DNA of 64,000 bases from Clostridiaceae bacterium (GTDB lineage: Bacteria; Bacillota; Clostridia; Clostridiales; Clostridiaceae): the NCBI GenBank assembly GCA_014380625.1, contig JACMJL010000269.1, positions 1 to 64,000 of the forward strand. The letters are read 5' to 3'. Under the pieces are notes generated by a model. That model ran no database searches. It was given only the letters and a program-made list of their open reading frames with translations, and was not told the DNA's origin. The position numbers were made by a program, and so were the translations under genes. Of the stretch, positions 33,628 to 40,779 are shown one piece after another (the first letter of the stretch is position 1; every line of letters begins with the position of its first letter).

Positions 33628-33663
33628 AATATCACTGCAATGTTATGTAGTGGTATTTTTTTT
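33628..33663 (+). terminator. Terminator of the hyp operon
   Basis: AATATCACTGCA at 33628-33639 pairs with TGTAGTGGTATT at 33646-33657 (two G-T pairs), followed by six more T to 33663. It ends the hypCDEAB cluster eleven bases after hypB. Confidence 0.85.
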
Positions 33664-33936
33664 AACTGTAAATCTTAAGTAGGGCATAGGGGTGCATTAT
33701 TGAGGGTATTGATCGCTGTTTAAAAAGTATGTTGGTGATATTGGAGATTACATAGCTCATTTAGTATATGTTTAACAACACGGTTCTTAAACACAGACTG
33801 ATTAACTCTGAAATATGAAATAGATAGGAGTTGAGGCATCTTTGAATTGGTATTTCTTTCAGATGCCCAAAAAATAGTGCCTAAAATATCCTTTTAAGAA
33901 TACTATTATATAAAGAACTAAATGGAAGGGGAAGTT
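33664..33936 (+). other. Non-coding gap with a hairpin, upstream of the Lon-like gene
   Basis: No convincing frame is present in these 273 bases. GGCATCT at 33835-33841 pairs with AGATGCC at 33861-33867 but is followed by A, not T, so it is not a terminator on this strand. GGGCAT at 33682-33687 could pair with the same ATGCCC instead, a possible switch. An AT-rich stretch around 33901-33915 may hold the -10 of the next gene, but no clear -35 was found. Confidence 0.35.
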
Positions 33937-36222
33937 ATGCTAAGAAAATTAAGCCCTGAGGAAGTTATATATAAGTTGAGTTTTGATAACATCGAGTATA
34001 GTGAAAATAAAGAATATAGATTTGATAATAATTCTACTTTAGATTATATAAACACAGCCTTTGAAATAGATACAAGTGGTTTTAATATGTATATTGTTGA
34101 CGAATTTTCTAAAGAAAAGTTAAATAGTATTATGAATTATATAAAAGAAATTCTTAGTAAAAAGAATAAACCAAAGGATATATGTTATGTAATAGATAGT
34201 GCAAATAAAAATCCAAGGCCGATTTTTGTTTCTCAGGGAAAAGGAAATCAATTGAAGAAAGCAGTTGAAGAACTTCAAGAAAAGTATCTTCTAAGTGATT
34301 ATGAATTCTATAATACCTGGATTAACGAAAAAAAAGAAAATTTAATTATAAATTTGCAAAACAAAAAAAATCATCTTGTAGAATCACTTATGGAAGTTGC
34401 GAAAGAAGAAGGGTTTATACTTAAAACAAACAAGCCCCGATTTGCATTTACTCCCATTAAAGATGGAAATTCAGTAACAGAAAAAGAATATGATGAATTG
34501 GATGAAGAGCAAAAGTGTGAATTAGTTAAGAAAGCAAGTAAACTAAAGCGCATTGCAAAGGTCGTAATAGAAGAAATAAGCCAACTTGACAAGGAAGAAA
34601 CTATAAAATTAAGGTTGATACTTCAGGAATATCTAAAAAAGGAGATGTATTTAACTAAATTAGAATTTAAGGAGAAGTTTCAAAAGGATGAAGAAGTCAT
34701 AGGGTTTTTAGAAACTATCTATGAAAAGATTGAAGAAGATTTAATAATGGATTATACAATGGACTTTGAAGATGATCAAGTAAGAATAAAAGAGGATATA
34801 TTTAAATATAAGGTTAAGGTTCTAGTGGATAATAGTAATAATGAGAGTCCCTTAGTAATATTTGAGGAAGATCCAAATTTAGTAAATTTAATCGGAAGTA
34901 TTGGATATTATAGCCATAATGGTGAATATACAACAGATGTAGAATCAATAACTGCAGGATCGATTTTTAGGGGTAATGAAGGGTGCGTTATTATAAGGGC
35001 AAGTAGTTTAATTTCAAATATTGGCATCTATCATTATTTAAAAAAGTATTTATTATCTGGATATGTTAGTCTAGAATGTGGTAAAAGTAATAATGAACTA
35101 CTTACTTTAAATACCATTAAACCTAGGCCTATCAAAATAGATGCTAAAATAATATTAATTGGTGATATTAAAATTTATAATTTATTATATTTAAATGATG
35201 AAGATTTTAAAAATATTTTTAAGATGAGATTAGAAATTAATTCATTTTTTGATATAAGTCCATCTTCTAAGCAAGCTCTACTTTACAAAGTAAAAGAAAT
35301 TTTAAATAAAAGAGGTCTAAATGCTATCACTTTAGAGGGCTTAATGAAAATAGCAAAACTATTTTCAAAAAAAGCAGGAGATAGAGATAGGTTATATATT
35401 GATGAAGAAGAACTGAACAAAATTTTAATACTAGCTAATAACAGGGCAAATAAATTAGTGAACAAAGTGATTGATTCTGAACAAATTATGGAATTGATAA
35501 ATAAAGAGGATCCACTTCAATTAGAAATTTTAAGAAATTATAGAGATAAAAAATTATTAATTGAAATAAAGTCTAGTGTAATAGGACAGGTGAATGGATT
35601 ATCTATAATTGATATTGGATATGCATGTTTTGGTAAACCTATGCGGATAACCTGCACCTGTGAGAAGGGAAGTGGACACATAGTTGACGCTCAAAAGGAA
35701 AGTGGTTTAAGTGGAAATATTCATAAAAAATCACTGAATATTTTAAAAGGTTATTTAAGTACCCTTTTTGGTGGCTATAATACATTACCAGTGGATTTTT
35801 ATTTAAGTTTTGAACAAGTTTATGGAAGAGTAGAAGGTGATAGTGCTTCCATAGCATGCATAACCAGTATACTATCAGCATTAGGAAAAATACCTGTAAA
35901 ACAAAACCTAGCAGTTACAGGTTCCATAAACCAATTTGGTGAGATTCAACCTATTGGAGGGGTAAATGAAAAGATAGAGGGGTTTTATAAGATCTGTAAG
36001 GCGTTAGAAGATGTAAAAGGCAAAGGTGTTATAATTCCACATGCAAATCTGAAGGGGCTAATACTCTGTGAAGAGGTAGAAAATGCGGTTTTAAAAGGGG
36101 ATTTTTATATTTATGTTGCTGATAACGTAAAAGATGCTATGGAATTATTAATGGGGAAAGAAAATATTATGGAAGACATTCTTAGAGAATTAAAAAAATA
36201 TAGGGTGCCAGAAATAAAATAA
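33937..36222 (+). CDS. Lon-family protease with degenerate ATPase domain
   Basis: The 761-residue protein follows the layout of the Lon-related AAA_32/LonB-like family: an N-terminal AAA half, a helical insertion (about 130-260), the rest of the AAA domain and a C-terminal Lon protease domain. The protease dyad is intact: Ser636 in VEGDSAS and Lys679 in GGVNEK, 43 residues apart as in Lon. The P-loop is not: where relatives have VGPTGTGKST, this reads VDEFSKEKLN (54-63). The Walker B strand reads GCVIIRASSL, with Arg where an acid is expected. It may therefore act without ATP hydrolysis, like LonC-type proteases. The ATG at 33937 follows GGAAGGGGAAG. Confidence 0.85.
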   Translation: MLRKLSPEEVIYKLSFDNIEYSENKEYRFDNNSTLDYINTAFEIDTSGFNMYIVDEFSKEKLNSIMNYIKEILSKKNKPKDICYVIDSANKNPRPIFVSQGKGNQLKKAVEELQEKYLLSDYEFYNTWINEKKENLIINLQNKKNHLVESLMEVAKEEGFILKTNKPRFAFTPIKDGNSVTEKEYDELDEEQKCELVKKASKLKRIAKVVIEEISQLDKEETIKLRLILQEYLKKEMYLTKLEFKEKFQKDEEVIGFLETIYEKIEEDLIMDYTMDFEDDQVRIKEDIFKYKVKVLVDNSNNESPLVIFEEDPNLVNLIGSIGYYSHNGEYTTDVESITAGSIFRGNEGCVIIRASSLISNIGIYHYLKKYLLSGYVSLECGKSNNELLTLNTIKPRPIKIDAKIILIGDIKIYNLLYLNDEDFKNIFKMRLEINSFFDISPSSKQALLYKVKEILNKRGLNAITLEGLMKIAKLFSKKAGDRDRLYIDEEELNKILILANNRANKLVNKVIDSEQIMELINKEDPLQLEILRNYRDKKLLIEIKSSVIGQVNGLSIIDIGYACFGKPMRITCTCEKGSGHIVDAQKESGLSGNIHKKSLNILKGYLSTLFGGYNTLPVDFYLSFEQVYGRVEGDSASIACITSILSALGKIPVKQNLAVTGSINQFGEIQPIGGVNEKIEGFYKICKALEDVKGKGVIIPHANLKGLILCEEVENAVLKGDFYIYVADNVKDAMELLMGKENIMEDILRELKKYRVPEIK

Positions 36223-36247
36223 ATAGGAGCGGTTATTGCTCCTATTT
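36221..36247 (+). terminator. Bidirectional terminator between the Lon-like gene and rsgI
   Basis: AAATAGGAGC at 36221-36230 pairs with GCTCCTATTT at 36238-36247 around a seven-base loop. It starts inside the stop codon of the Lon-like gene and overlaps the last bases of the convergent rsgI gene, so both genes share it. Confidence 0.75.
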
Positions 36248-36832
36248 ATATAAGTTAGATAATTCACCATTATCATTTATTTGTAAAGTGATTTTAAGTT
36301 CATCTGCCTTGTGCTTAAAAGCAGTTAAAGGAATTAAGGTATTGTTATGAGCAGTCATATAAAGGTGAATAGGGTTATCTTTTTTTGAATAGAAATTATC
36401 TAGATATTTTAATTTATGGGATTTCTCTAAAAGCATAGTTAAGGCTATATCTAAGGTTTTATTTTTAAGATTCAAATCTTTAGTTAAATCTGCACCCTTG
36501 ACACTTAATGGCATTACCTTTAGTACTTCATTGGATTTATTAACTTTAAATTGTATTGAAGAATTTATATCAACAACTACCGAGTAAGCAACAGTGTTTT
36601 TATAAATAGTATTAATCAATCCATATATAACCAATGAACTGATTACTGCCAAAAAAATCAATTTATAAAAGACTTTACCTTTTACATAGAGTTCACCGGT
36701 AAACATTTCTCCAATATGGGGAGGCTTGTTATTCTTTGTTCTTAAATTAAAGAATTCACAATCACAGGTCATTATATAAGTGAATTCTTTATTTGCCTCT
36801 ACAACAACACCAGTTTTAAGCAGTTGAATCAC
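36242..36832 (-). CDS. rsgI: Short RsgI-type anti-sigma-I factor
   Basis: RsgI proteins hold sigma-I at the membrane until a periplasmic signal triggers cleavage. This 196-residue member has the cytoplasmic RsgI N domain (residues 1-55), one membrane helix (about 57-76) and the juxtamembrane region (about 80-190). It has no C-terminal sensor or carbohydrate-binding domain, unlike many clostridial RsgIs. Where the family typically reads D-[VI]-N-P-S-I, this has D-I-N-S-S-I at 88-93, so the Asn-Pro bond reported as the autocleavage site is absent. The start overlaps sigI by 17 bases. Confidence 0.85.
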   Translation of the reverse strand: MIQLLKTGVVVEANKEFTYIMTCDCEFFNLRTKNNKPPHIGEMFTGELYVKGKVFYKLIFLAVISSLVIYGLINTIYKNTVAYSVVVDINSSIQFKVNKSNEVLKVMPLSVKGADLTKDLNLKNKTLDIALTMLLEKSHKLKYLDNFYSKKDNPIHLYMTAHNNTLIPLTAFKHKADELKITLQINDNGELSNLYK

Positions 36833-37493
36833 CTACTCTAATGTTTAAGTATGACTTAAAATATAGATAATTATCTTGAGAAAAAACTAATAACAACATA
36901 ATTACATACTTTTTATATTTTTTAATTATTTCATTTTCTAAATGGGCTAAGTTAGATAGAATATTGATATCAAAGTTTTTTTTCAATAGAATACTTTCAA
37001 TTAATGAATCATCCTTGCAAATATTTAGTGCTAAGTTCAAGAGTTTAGTTTTCAAAGACTTATCTTCAAATTTTATGTTTTGTAGATCTTTAAAGCTTAT
37101 ATTATATTTTTTCAATTCCTCAGTTAAAAGGGCTATCTCCATAGCTCGTGATTTATTTTCAAAATATATTTCAAAGTCACTTAAGGCTGATAAATACTCT
37201 AAATATATTTTGTTTTCTGATTCAAAAGTAAGTGATACTGATTCCTGAAGTTTAATATAATACTGAATCAGAGCCGATTGAATCAAAGTAGAGGCATACC
37301 CTAAAAAGTTAGTATGAATATCACTTTGTGACTCGCAGGCTCTATTAAAGGCTATTAAAGAAATATTAAGTTCTTGATCTTTTGACCAATCTAAGGTTTT
37401 ATTACAGAAGTATTCAGCAGTTCTATATATGAACGGTTTGTTTTCTTCGATAAATTTACTTCTATTTTCTTTGGTAAAAGTTCTAACTTCCAT
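36816..37493 (-). CDS. sigI: RNA polymerase sigma factor SigI
   Basis: The 225-residue protein resembles sigma-I, an alternative sigma factor for heat, wall stress or polysaccharide responses. Region-2-like helices are near residues 15-75 (I-A-F-N-R-A-C-E and the IQSALIQYYIKLQ helix). The C-terminal part looks like the sigma-I-specific domain, with LENEIIKKYKKYVIMLLLVFSQDN near the end. The ATG at 37493 follows GAGGTGATA. It lies 14 bases after ychF and overlaps rsgI, so the three probably form one transcript. No SigI autoregulatory promoter was seen in front of it. Confidence 0.85.
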   Translation of the reverse strand: MEVRTFTKENRSKFIEENKPFIYRTAEYFCNKTLDWSKDQELNISLIAFNRACESQSDIHTNFLGYASTLIQSALIQYYIKLQESVSLTFESENKIYLEYLSALSDFEIYFENKSRAMEIALLTEELKKYNISFKDLQNIKFEDKSLKTKLLNLALNICKDDSLIESILLKKNFDINILSNLAHLENEIIKKYKKYVIMLLLVFSQDNYLYFKSYLNIRVGDSTA

Positions 37494-37507
37494 AAGTATC
37501 ACCTCAT

Positions 37508-38605
37508 TTAGACATTAAATCTAAAGTTTACTATATCCCCGTCTTGCATAATATATTCTTTTCCTTCAAGCCTATAGAAACCTTTTTCCTTTGCAGCAGA
37601 TTCGCTTCCACATTCTACTAACTTATTATAAGAAACTATTTCGGCTCTAATAAAACCTCTTTCAATATCTGAATGAATTTTCCCAGCTGCAGCAGGTGCT
37701 TTTGTACCAATTTTAATTGTCCAGGCTCTAACTTCAACAACACCAGCTGTTAAGTAACTCATAAGCCCAAGAAGTTTATAAGAAGAATGAATTAATTTAT
37801 CTAGTCCACTTTCTTCTAAGCCATATTCATTAAGCATTTCCATTTTTTCCTCATCACTAAGTGCTGCCATTTCTTCTTCTAGTTTCCCACAGATAACAAT
37901 AACCTCAGCAGTTTCTTTTTCAGCATATTTTTTTACAGTTTGAACAAACTCATTATCAAGATTACCTGAAATTAAATCATCTTCAGAAATATTTGCTACA
38001 TATAATATTGGCTTAGAAGTTAGAAGAAATAATTCCTTAATAAAGTTATCTTCTTCTTCAGTAACTTCTAGTGCTCTAACTGGATTTCCAGATTCAAGTT
38101 GGGCTTTAATTCTAAGCATTAATGCATGTTCTTCTTTAGCCTTTTTATCTCCAGAATGTAATAGTTTAATTATCTTTTCTATTCTTTTATCCATAACATC
38201 AATATCAGCAAAAATAAGTTCTAAGTTTATAATCTCAATATCACGAATTGGATCTACTGTACCTTCAACATGAATTATATTATCGTCTTCGAAACACCTT
38301 ACCACGTGAACTATTGAAGCGGATTCTCTGATATGTGAAAGAAATTTATTGCCTAAACCTTCACCTTTACTTGCACCTTTAACTAGGCCTGCAATATCGT
38401 AAAATTCTATAGCTGTATAGACTTTTTTCTTAGCAGTATATATTTTTTCAAGAACATCTAATCTTTTATCAGGAACACTAACTACACCTACATTTGGCTC
38501 TATTGTGCAAAAGGGGTAATTGGCTGACTCAGCTCCTGCTTTTGTTATTGCATTAAATAATGTGCTTTTTCCTACGTTTGGTAGGCCTACTATTCCTAGT
38601 CTCAT
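37508..38605 (-). CDS. ychF: Ribosome-binding ATPase YchF
   Basis: YchF (OLA1 family) is an Obg-related P-loop protein that prefers ATP and binds ribosomes. The 365-residue product has the G1 motif GLPNVGKST at residues 7-15, the EPNVGVV and DIAGLVKGASKGEGLGNKFL switch region, a coiled-coil insert and the C-terminal TGS domain (TIKIGTKAPAAAGKIH, then MQDGDIVNFRFNV). It has its own sigma-A-type promoter and reads into sigI-rsgI. Confidence 0.97.
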   Translation of the reverse strand: MRLGIVGLPNVGKSTLFNAITKAGAESANYPFCTIEPNVGVVSVPDKRLDVLEKIYTAKKKVYTAIEFYDIAGLVKGASKGEGLGNKFLSHIRESASIVHVVRCFEDDNIIHVEGTVDPIRDIEIINLELIFADIDVMDKRIEKIIKLLHSGDKKAKEEHALMLRIKAQLESGNPVRALEVTEEEDNFIKELFLLTSKPILYVANISEDDLISGNLDNEFVQTVKKYAEKETAEVIVICGKLEEEMAALSDEEKMEMLNEYGLEESGLDKLIHSSYKLLGLMSYLTAGVVEVRAWTIKIGTKAPAAAGKIHSDIERGFIRAEIVSYNKLVECGSESAAKEKGFYRLEGKEYIMQDGDIVNFRFNV

Positions 38606-38672
38606 ATATTAACTTCCTTTCGATGCGATGTTTTTTTTTCGTTTTATTTATATAAAAAGGTTTTACTTATAA

Positions 38673-38701
38673 ATTATACTCTACAGTGATTTTCAAATCA
38701 A
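38673..38701 (-). promoter_or_regulatory. Sigma-A-type promoter of ychF-sigI-rsgI
   Basis: On the minus strand, TTGATT (38701-38696) and TATAAT (38678-38673) are separated by exactly 17 bases. The predicted transcript start is about 60 bases before the ychF ATG at 38605, which has a GAAAGGAAG ribosome site. Confidence 0.72.
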
Positions 38702-38810
38702 GAAAATTTCAAAGAGACATCGTTATTTAACAATTCTGTCAAGCAATAAAAAAAATAAAAAAATCGAAAGAAATAAGAAGGAGTTTTGATTTCTTTGCAG
38801 AATATATAGA

Positions 38811-38840
38811 TTAGTGGTTTAAAGTGGATTAAAGTGGAGC
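38811..38840 (+). promoter_or_regulatory. Three MraZ boxes in 10-base register
   Basis: TTAGTGGTTT, AAAGTGGATT and AAAGTGGAGC follow each other with no gap at 38811, 38821 and 38831. MraZ binds direct repeats of this kind (GTGG-type core, 10-base period; AAAGTG-type in Mollicutes) upstream of its own gene. They lie 25 bases before the mraZ ATG, at or just after the expected promoter, which fits autorepression. The promoter itself is not clear; TTGATT at 38786-38791 is a possible -35. Confidence 0.75.
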
Positions 38841-38864
38841 AAAAAACCACAATTGAGGTGAAAT

Positions 38865-39293
38865 ATGTTTATTGGGGAATATGCTCATGCCTTAGATAAT
38901 AAAAATAGAATAATTATTCCCTCTAAATTTAGAGAAGGCCTTGGTGAAAATTTTGTTTTGACGAAAGGTTTAGATGGATGTTTGTATGCATACCCTATGC
39001 CTGAATGGATGATATTAGAAGAAAAATTAAAAAAATTACCACTTACCAGTAAAGATGCTAGAGCTTTTGTAAGATTTTTCTTTTCTGGTGCAAATGAAAT
39101 TGAAGTAGATAAACAAGGAAGGGCTTTAATCCCTCAAAATCTTTTAGAATATGCAAACCTTGAAAAGGAAATAGTAAGTATAGGTGTATCTACAAGAATT
39201 GAAATTTGGGGTAAAGATAAGTGGAAAACTTATAATGATTCCAATATTGATTTTGATGAGATTGCAGAAAAAATGAGCGAATTAAACATATAA
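38865..39293 (+). CDS. mraZ: Division/cell-wall cluster regulator MraZ
   Basis: MraZ is a ring-forming DNA-binding protein with two AbrB-like domains that controls the division and wall cluster. The 142-residue product has both halves: [21 protein letters not shown] (start, residues 4-24, cut here at the domain turn) and [19 protein letters not shown] (about 79-97). It is the first gene of the cluster and follows its own putative operator by 24 bases, with GAGGTGAA as ribosome site. Confidence 0.96.
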   Translation: MFIGEYAHALDNKNRIIIPSKFREGLGENFVLTKGLDGCLYAYPMPEWMILEEKLKKLPLTSKDARAFVRFFFSGANEIEVDKQGRALIPQNLLEYANLEKEIVSIGVSTRIEIWGKDKWKTYNDSNIDFDEIAEKMSELNI

Positions 39294-39307
39294 AGGGGAA
39301 GAAAACT

Positions 39308-40237
39308 ATGGAGTTTAAGCATATTTCAGTGCTCCTAGAAGAGAGTATTGATTCTTTAAATATAAAAGAAGATGGAATTTATGTAGATTGCACTTTAGGT
39401 GGTGCTGGTCATTCTTACGAAATATGTAAGCTACTCTCAAATAAAGGAAGGCTTATAGGTATAGATCAAGACACTACAGCGCTAGAGGCGGCAAAAGACA
39501 GACTAAAGGAATTTAGTAACGTTACCTATGTGCATAATAATTTTTATAATATTGCAGAGGTTCTAGATAGTCTTAAAATTGAAAAAGTTGATGGTATACT
39601 CATGGATCTTGGAGTGTCATCTTATCAGTTAGATGAACCACAAAGAGGGTTTAGTTATATGCATGATGCACCCTTAGATATGAGAATGGATACTGAGAAC
39701 GACTTCTCAGCTTACAATGTTATAAATGAGTATTCTGAAGCAGCATTACGTCAGATAATGTGGGACTATGGTGAAGAAAAGTTTGCAAGAAGAATTGCCG
39801 CAATTATAGTTGAAAGAAGAAAAAACAAACCTGTTGAGACCACTGCGGAACTAGTAGATATTATAAAGGCATCAATTCCAGCAAAGTTTAGGAAGGAAGG
39901 TCATCCAGCGAAAAGAACTTTTCAAGCGGTTAGAATAGAAGTTAATAAAGAATTAAAGATAATTGATAAAACCATCGAAGATGGAGTAAATAAACTTAAT
40001 ACAAATGGTAGGATTTCAATTATAACTTTTCATTCATTAGAGGATAGAATAGTTAAAAATAAGTTTAGGGATTTACAAAATCCATGCAAGTGCCCAAAAG
40101 AGCTACCTATTTGTGTTTGTGGGAAAAAGTCAATTGCAAAGGTTGTTAATAAAAAACCAATTGAAGCATCGGAGTCAGAACTGGAGAAAAATCCAAGAAG
40201 TAGAAGTGCAAAATTAAGAGTAGCAGAAAAAATCTAA
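39308..40237 (+). CDS. rsmH: 16S rRNA (cytosine-1402-N4)-methyltransferase RsmH
   Basis: RsmH (MraW) methylates C1402 of 16S rRNA in the P site. The 309-residue product has the SAM-binding block [10 protein letters not shown] near residues 28-37, [20 protein letters not shown] near 97-116 and the C-terminal [11 protein letters not shown] followed by a Cys-containing [13 protein letters not shown] stretch. It lies in its usual place after mraZ. Confidence 0.97.
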   Translation: MEFKHISVLLEESIDSLNIKEDGIYVDCTLGGAGHSYEICKLLSNKGRLIGIDQDTTALEAAKDRLKEFSNVTYVHNNFYNIAEVLDSLKIEKVDGILMDLGVSSYQLDEPQRGFSYMHDAPLDMRMDTENDFSAYNVINEYSEAALRQIMWDYGEEKFARRIAAIIVERRKNKPVETTAELVDIIKASIPAKFRKEGHPAKRTFQAVRIEVNKELKIIDKTIEDGVNKLNTNGRISIITFHSLEDRIVKNKFRDLQNPCKCPKELPICVCGKKSIAKVVNKKPIEASESELEKNPRSRSAKLRVAEKI

Positions 40238-40246
40238 TTCTAATTT

Positions 40247-40756
40247 ATGGGTGAGGTGTTTATCATAGAAGATTTTAAACGGAATAGTTATGTAAGTGGT
40301 AATACAGTATTAGTTCCAGAATACAATCCTTCAAGGAAAAATAATGACGAAAAATTTAAAAAACTTGAGAAAGCTAAAAAAGAAGCGCAGATTAAGATTA
40401 GAAAGCAACAAACAAAACAAAAGTTAACTGTTCTAAAAATGATTGCTTTCGTATTTATAGTAGGAGTTGTATTACTTCTAAGATATGCCTCTATTTATAA
40501 AATGCAGGCTAATTTACAATCCTACAAAACTGAAATTTCGAACATAAAAGCTCAAAATGAAAGTCTTACATTAATACTTGCAAAAAGTAGCAAATTAGAA
40601 TCTGTTGAAAATACGGCTATTAATGATCTTCATATGGTAAGAGCAACTGCTTCAGATGTTATTATGGTAGATTTGACAAAGAAAAATTTTAAAACCGCAC
40701 AAGATAATGAAACTCCTCCTAGCATACTGGAGAAATTAAAAAATATTTTATTCTGA
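40247..40756 (+). CDS. ftsL: FtsL-like septum protein
   Basis: The 169-residue frame gives a basic cytoplasmic region, one membrane helix (about residues 66-84) and a short extracellular coiled coil, the layout of FtsL. Sequence identity to FtsL is always low, so position between rsmH and the PBP gene decides the call. The start is uncertain. The only ATG (40247) has no ribosome site, while a good GGTGAGGTG at 40250-40258 points to the ATC/ATA codons at 40262-40267, which are not standard starts. Starting there would remove six residues. Confidence 0.75.
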   Translation: MGEVFIIEDFKRNSYVSGNTVLVPEYNPSRKNNDEKFKKLEKAKKEAQIKIRKQQTKQKLTVLKMIAFVFIVGVVLLLRYASIYKMQANLQSYKTEISNIKAQNESLTLILAKSSKLESVENTAINDLHMVRATASDVIMVDLTKKNFKTAQDNETPPSILEKLKNILF

Positions 40757-40779
40757 TCTACCTATGGGGGTACTGAAAA

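Noticed and set aside
33835-33867. Hairpin GGCATCT/AGATGCC as a terminator
   Set aside because: It is followed by a run of A on the plus strand, so it lacks the T run; on the minus strand the T run lies on the wrong side.
36964-37248. Plus-strand open frame opposite sigI
   Set aside because: It is antisense to a clear sigma-I frame, has no ribosome site and encodes a Ser/Phe/Lys-biased shadow sequence.
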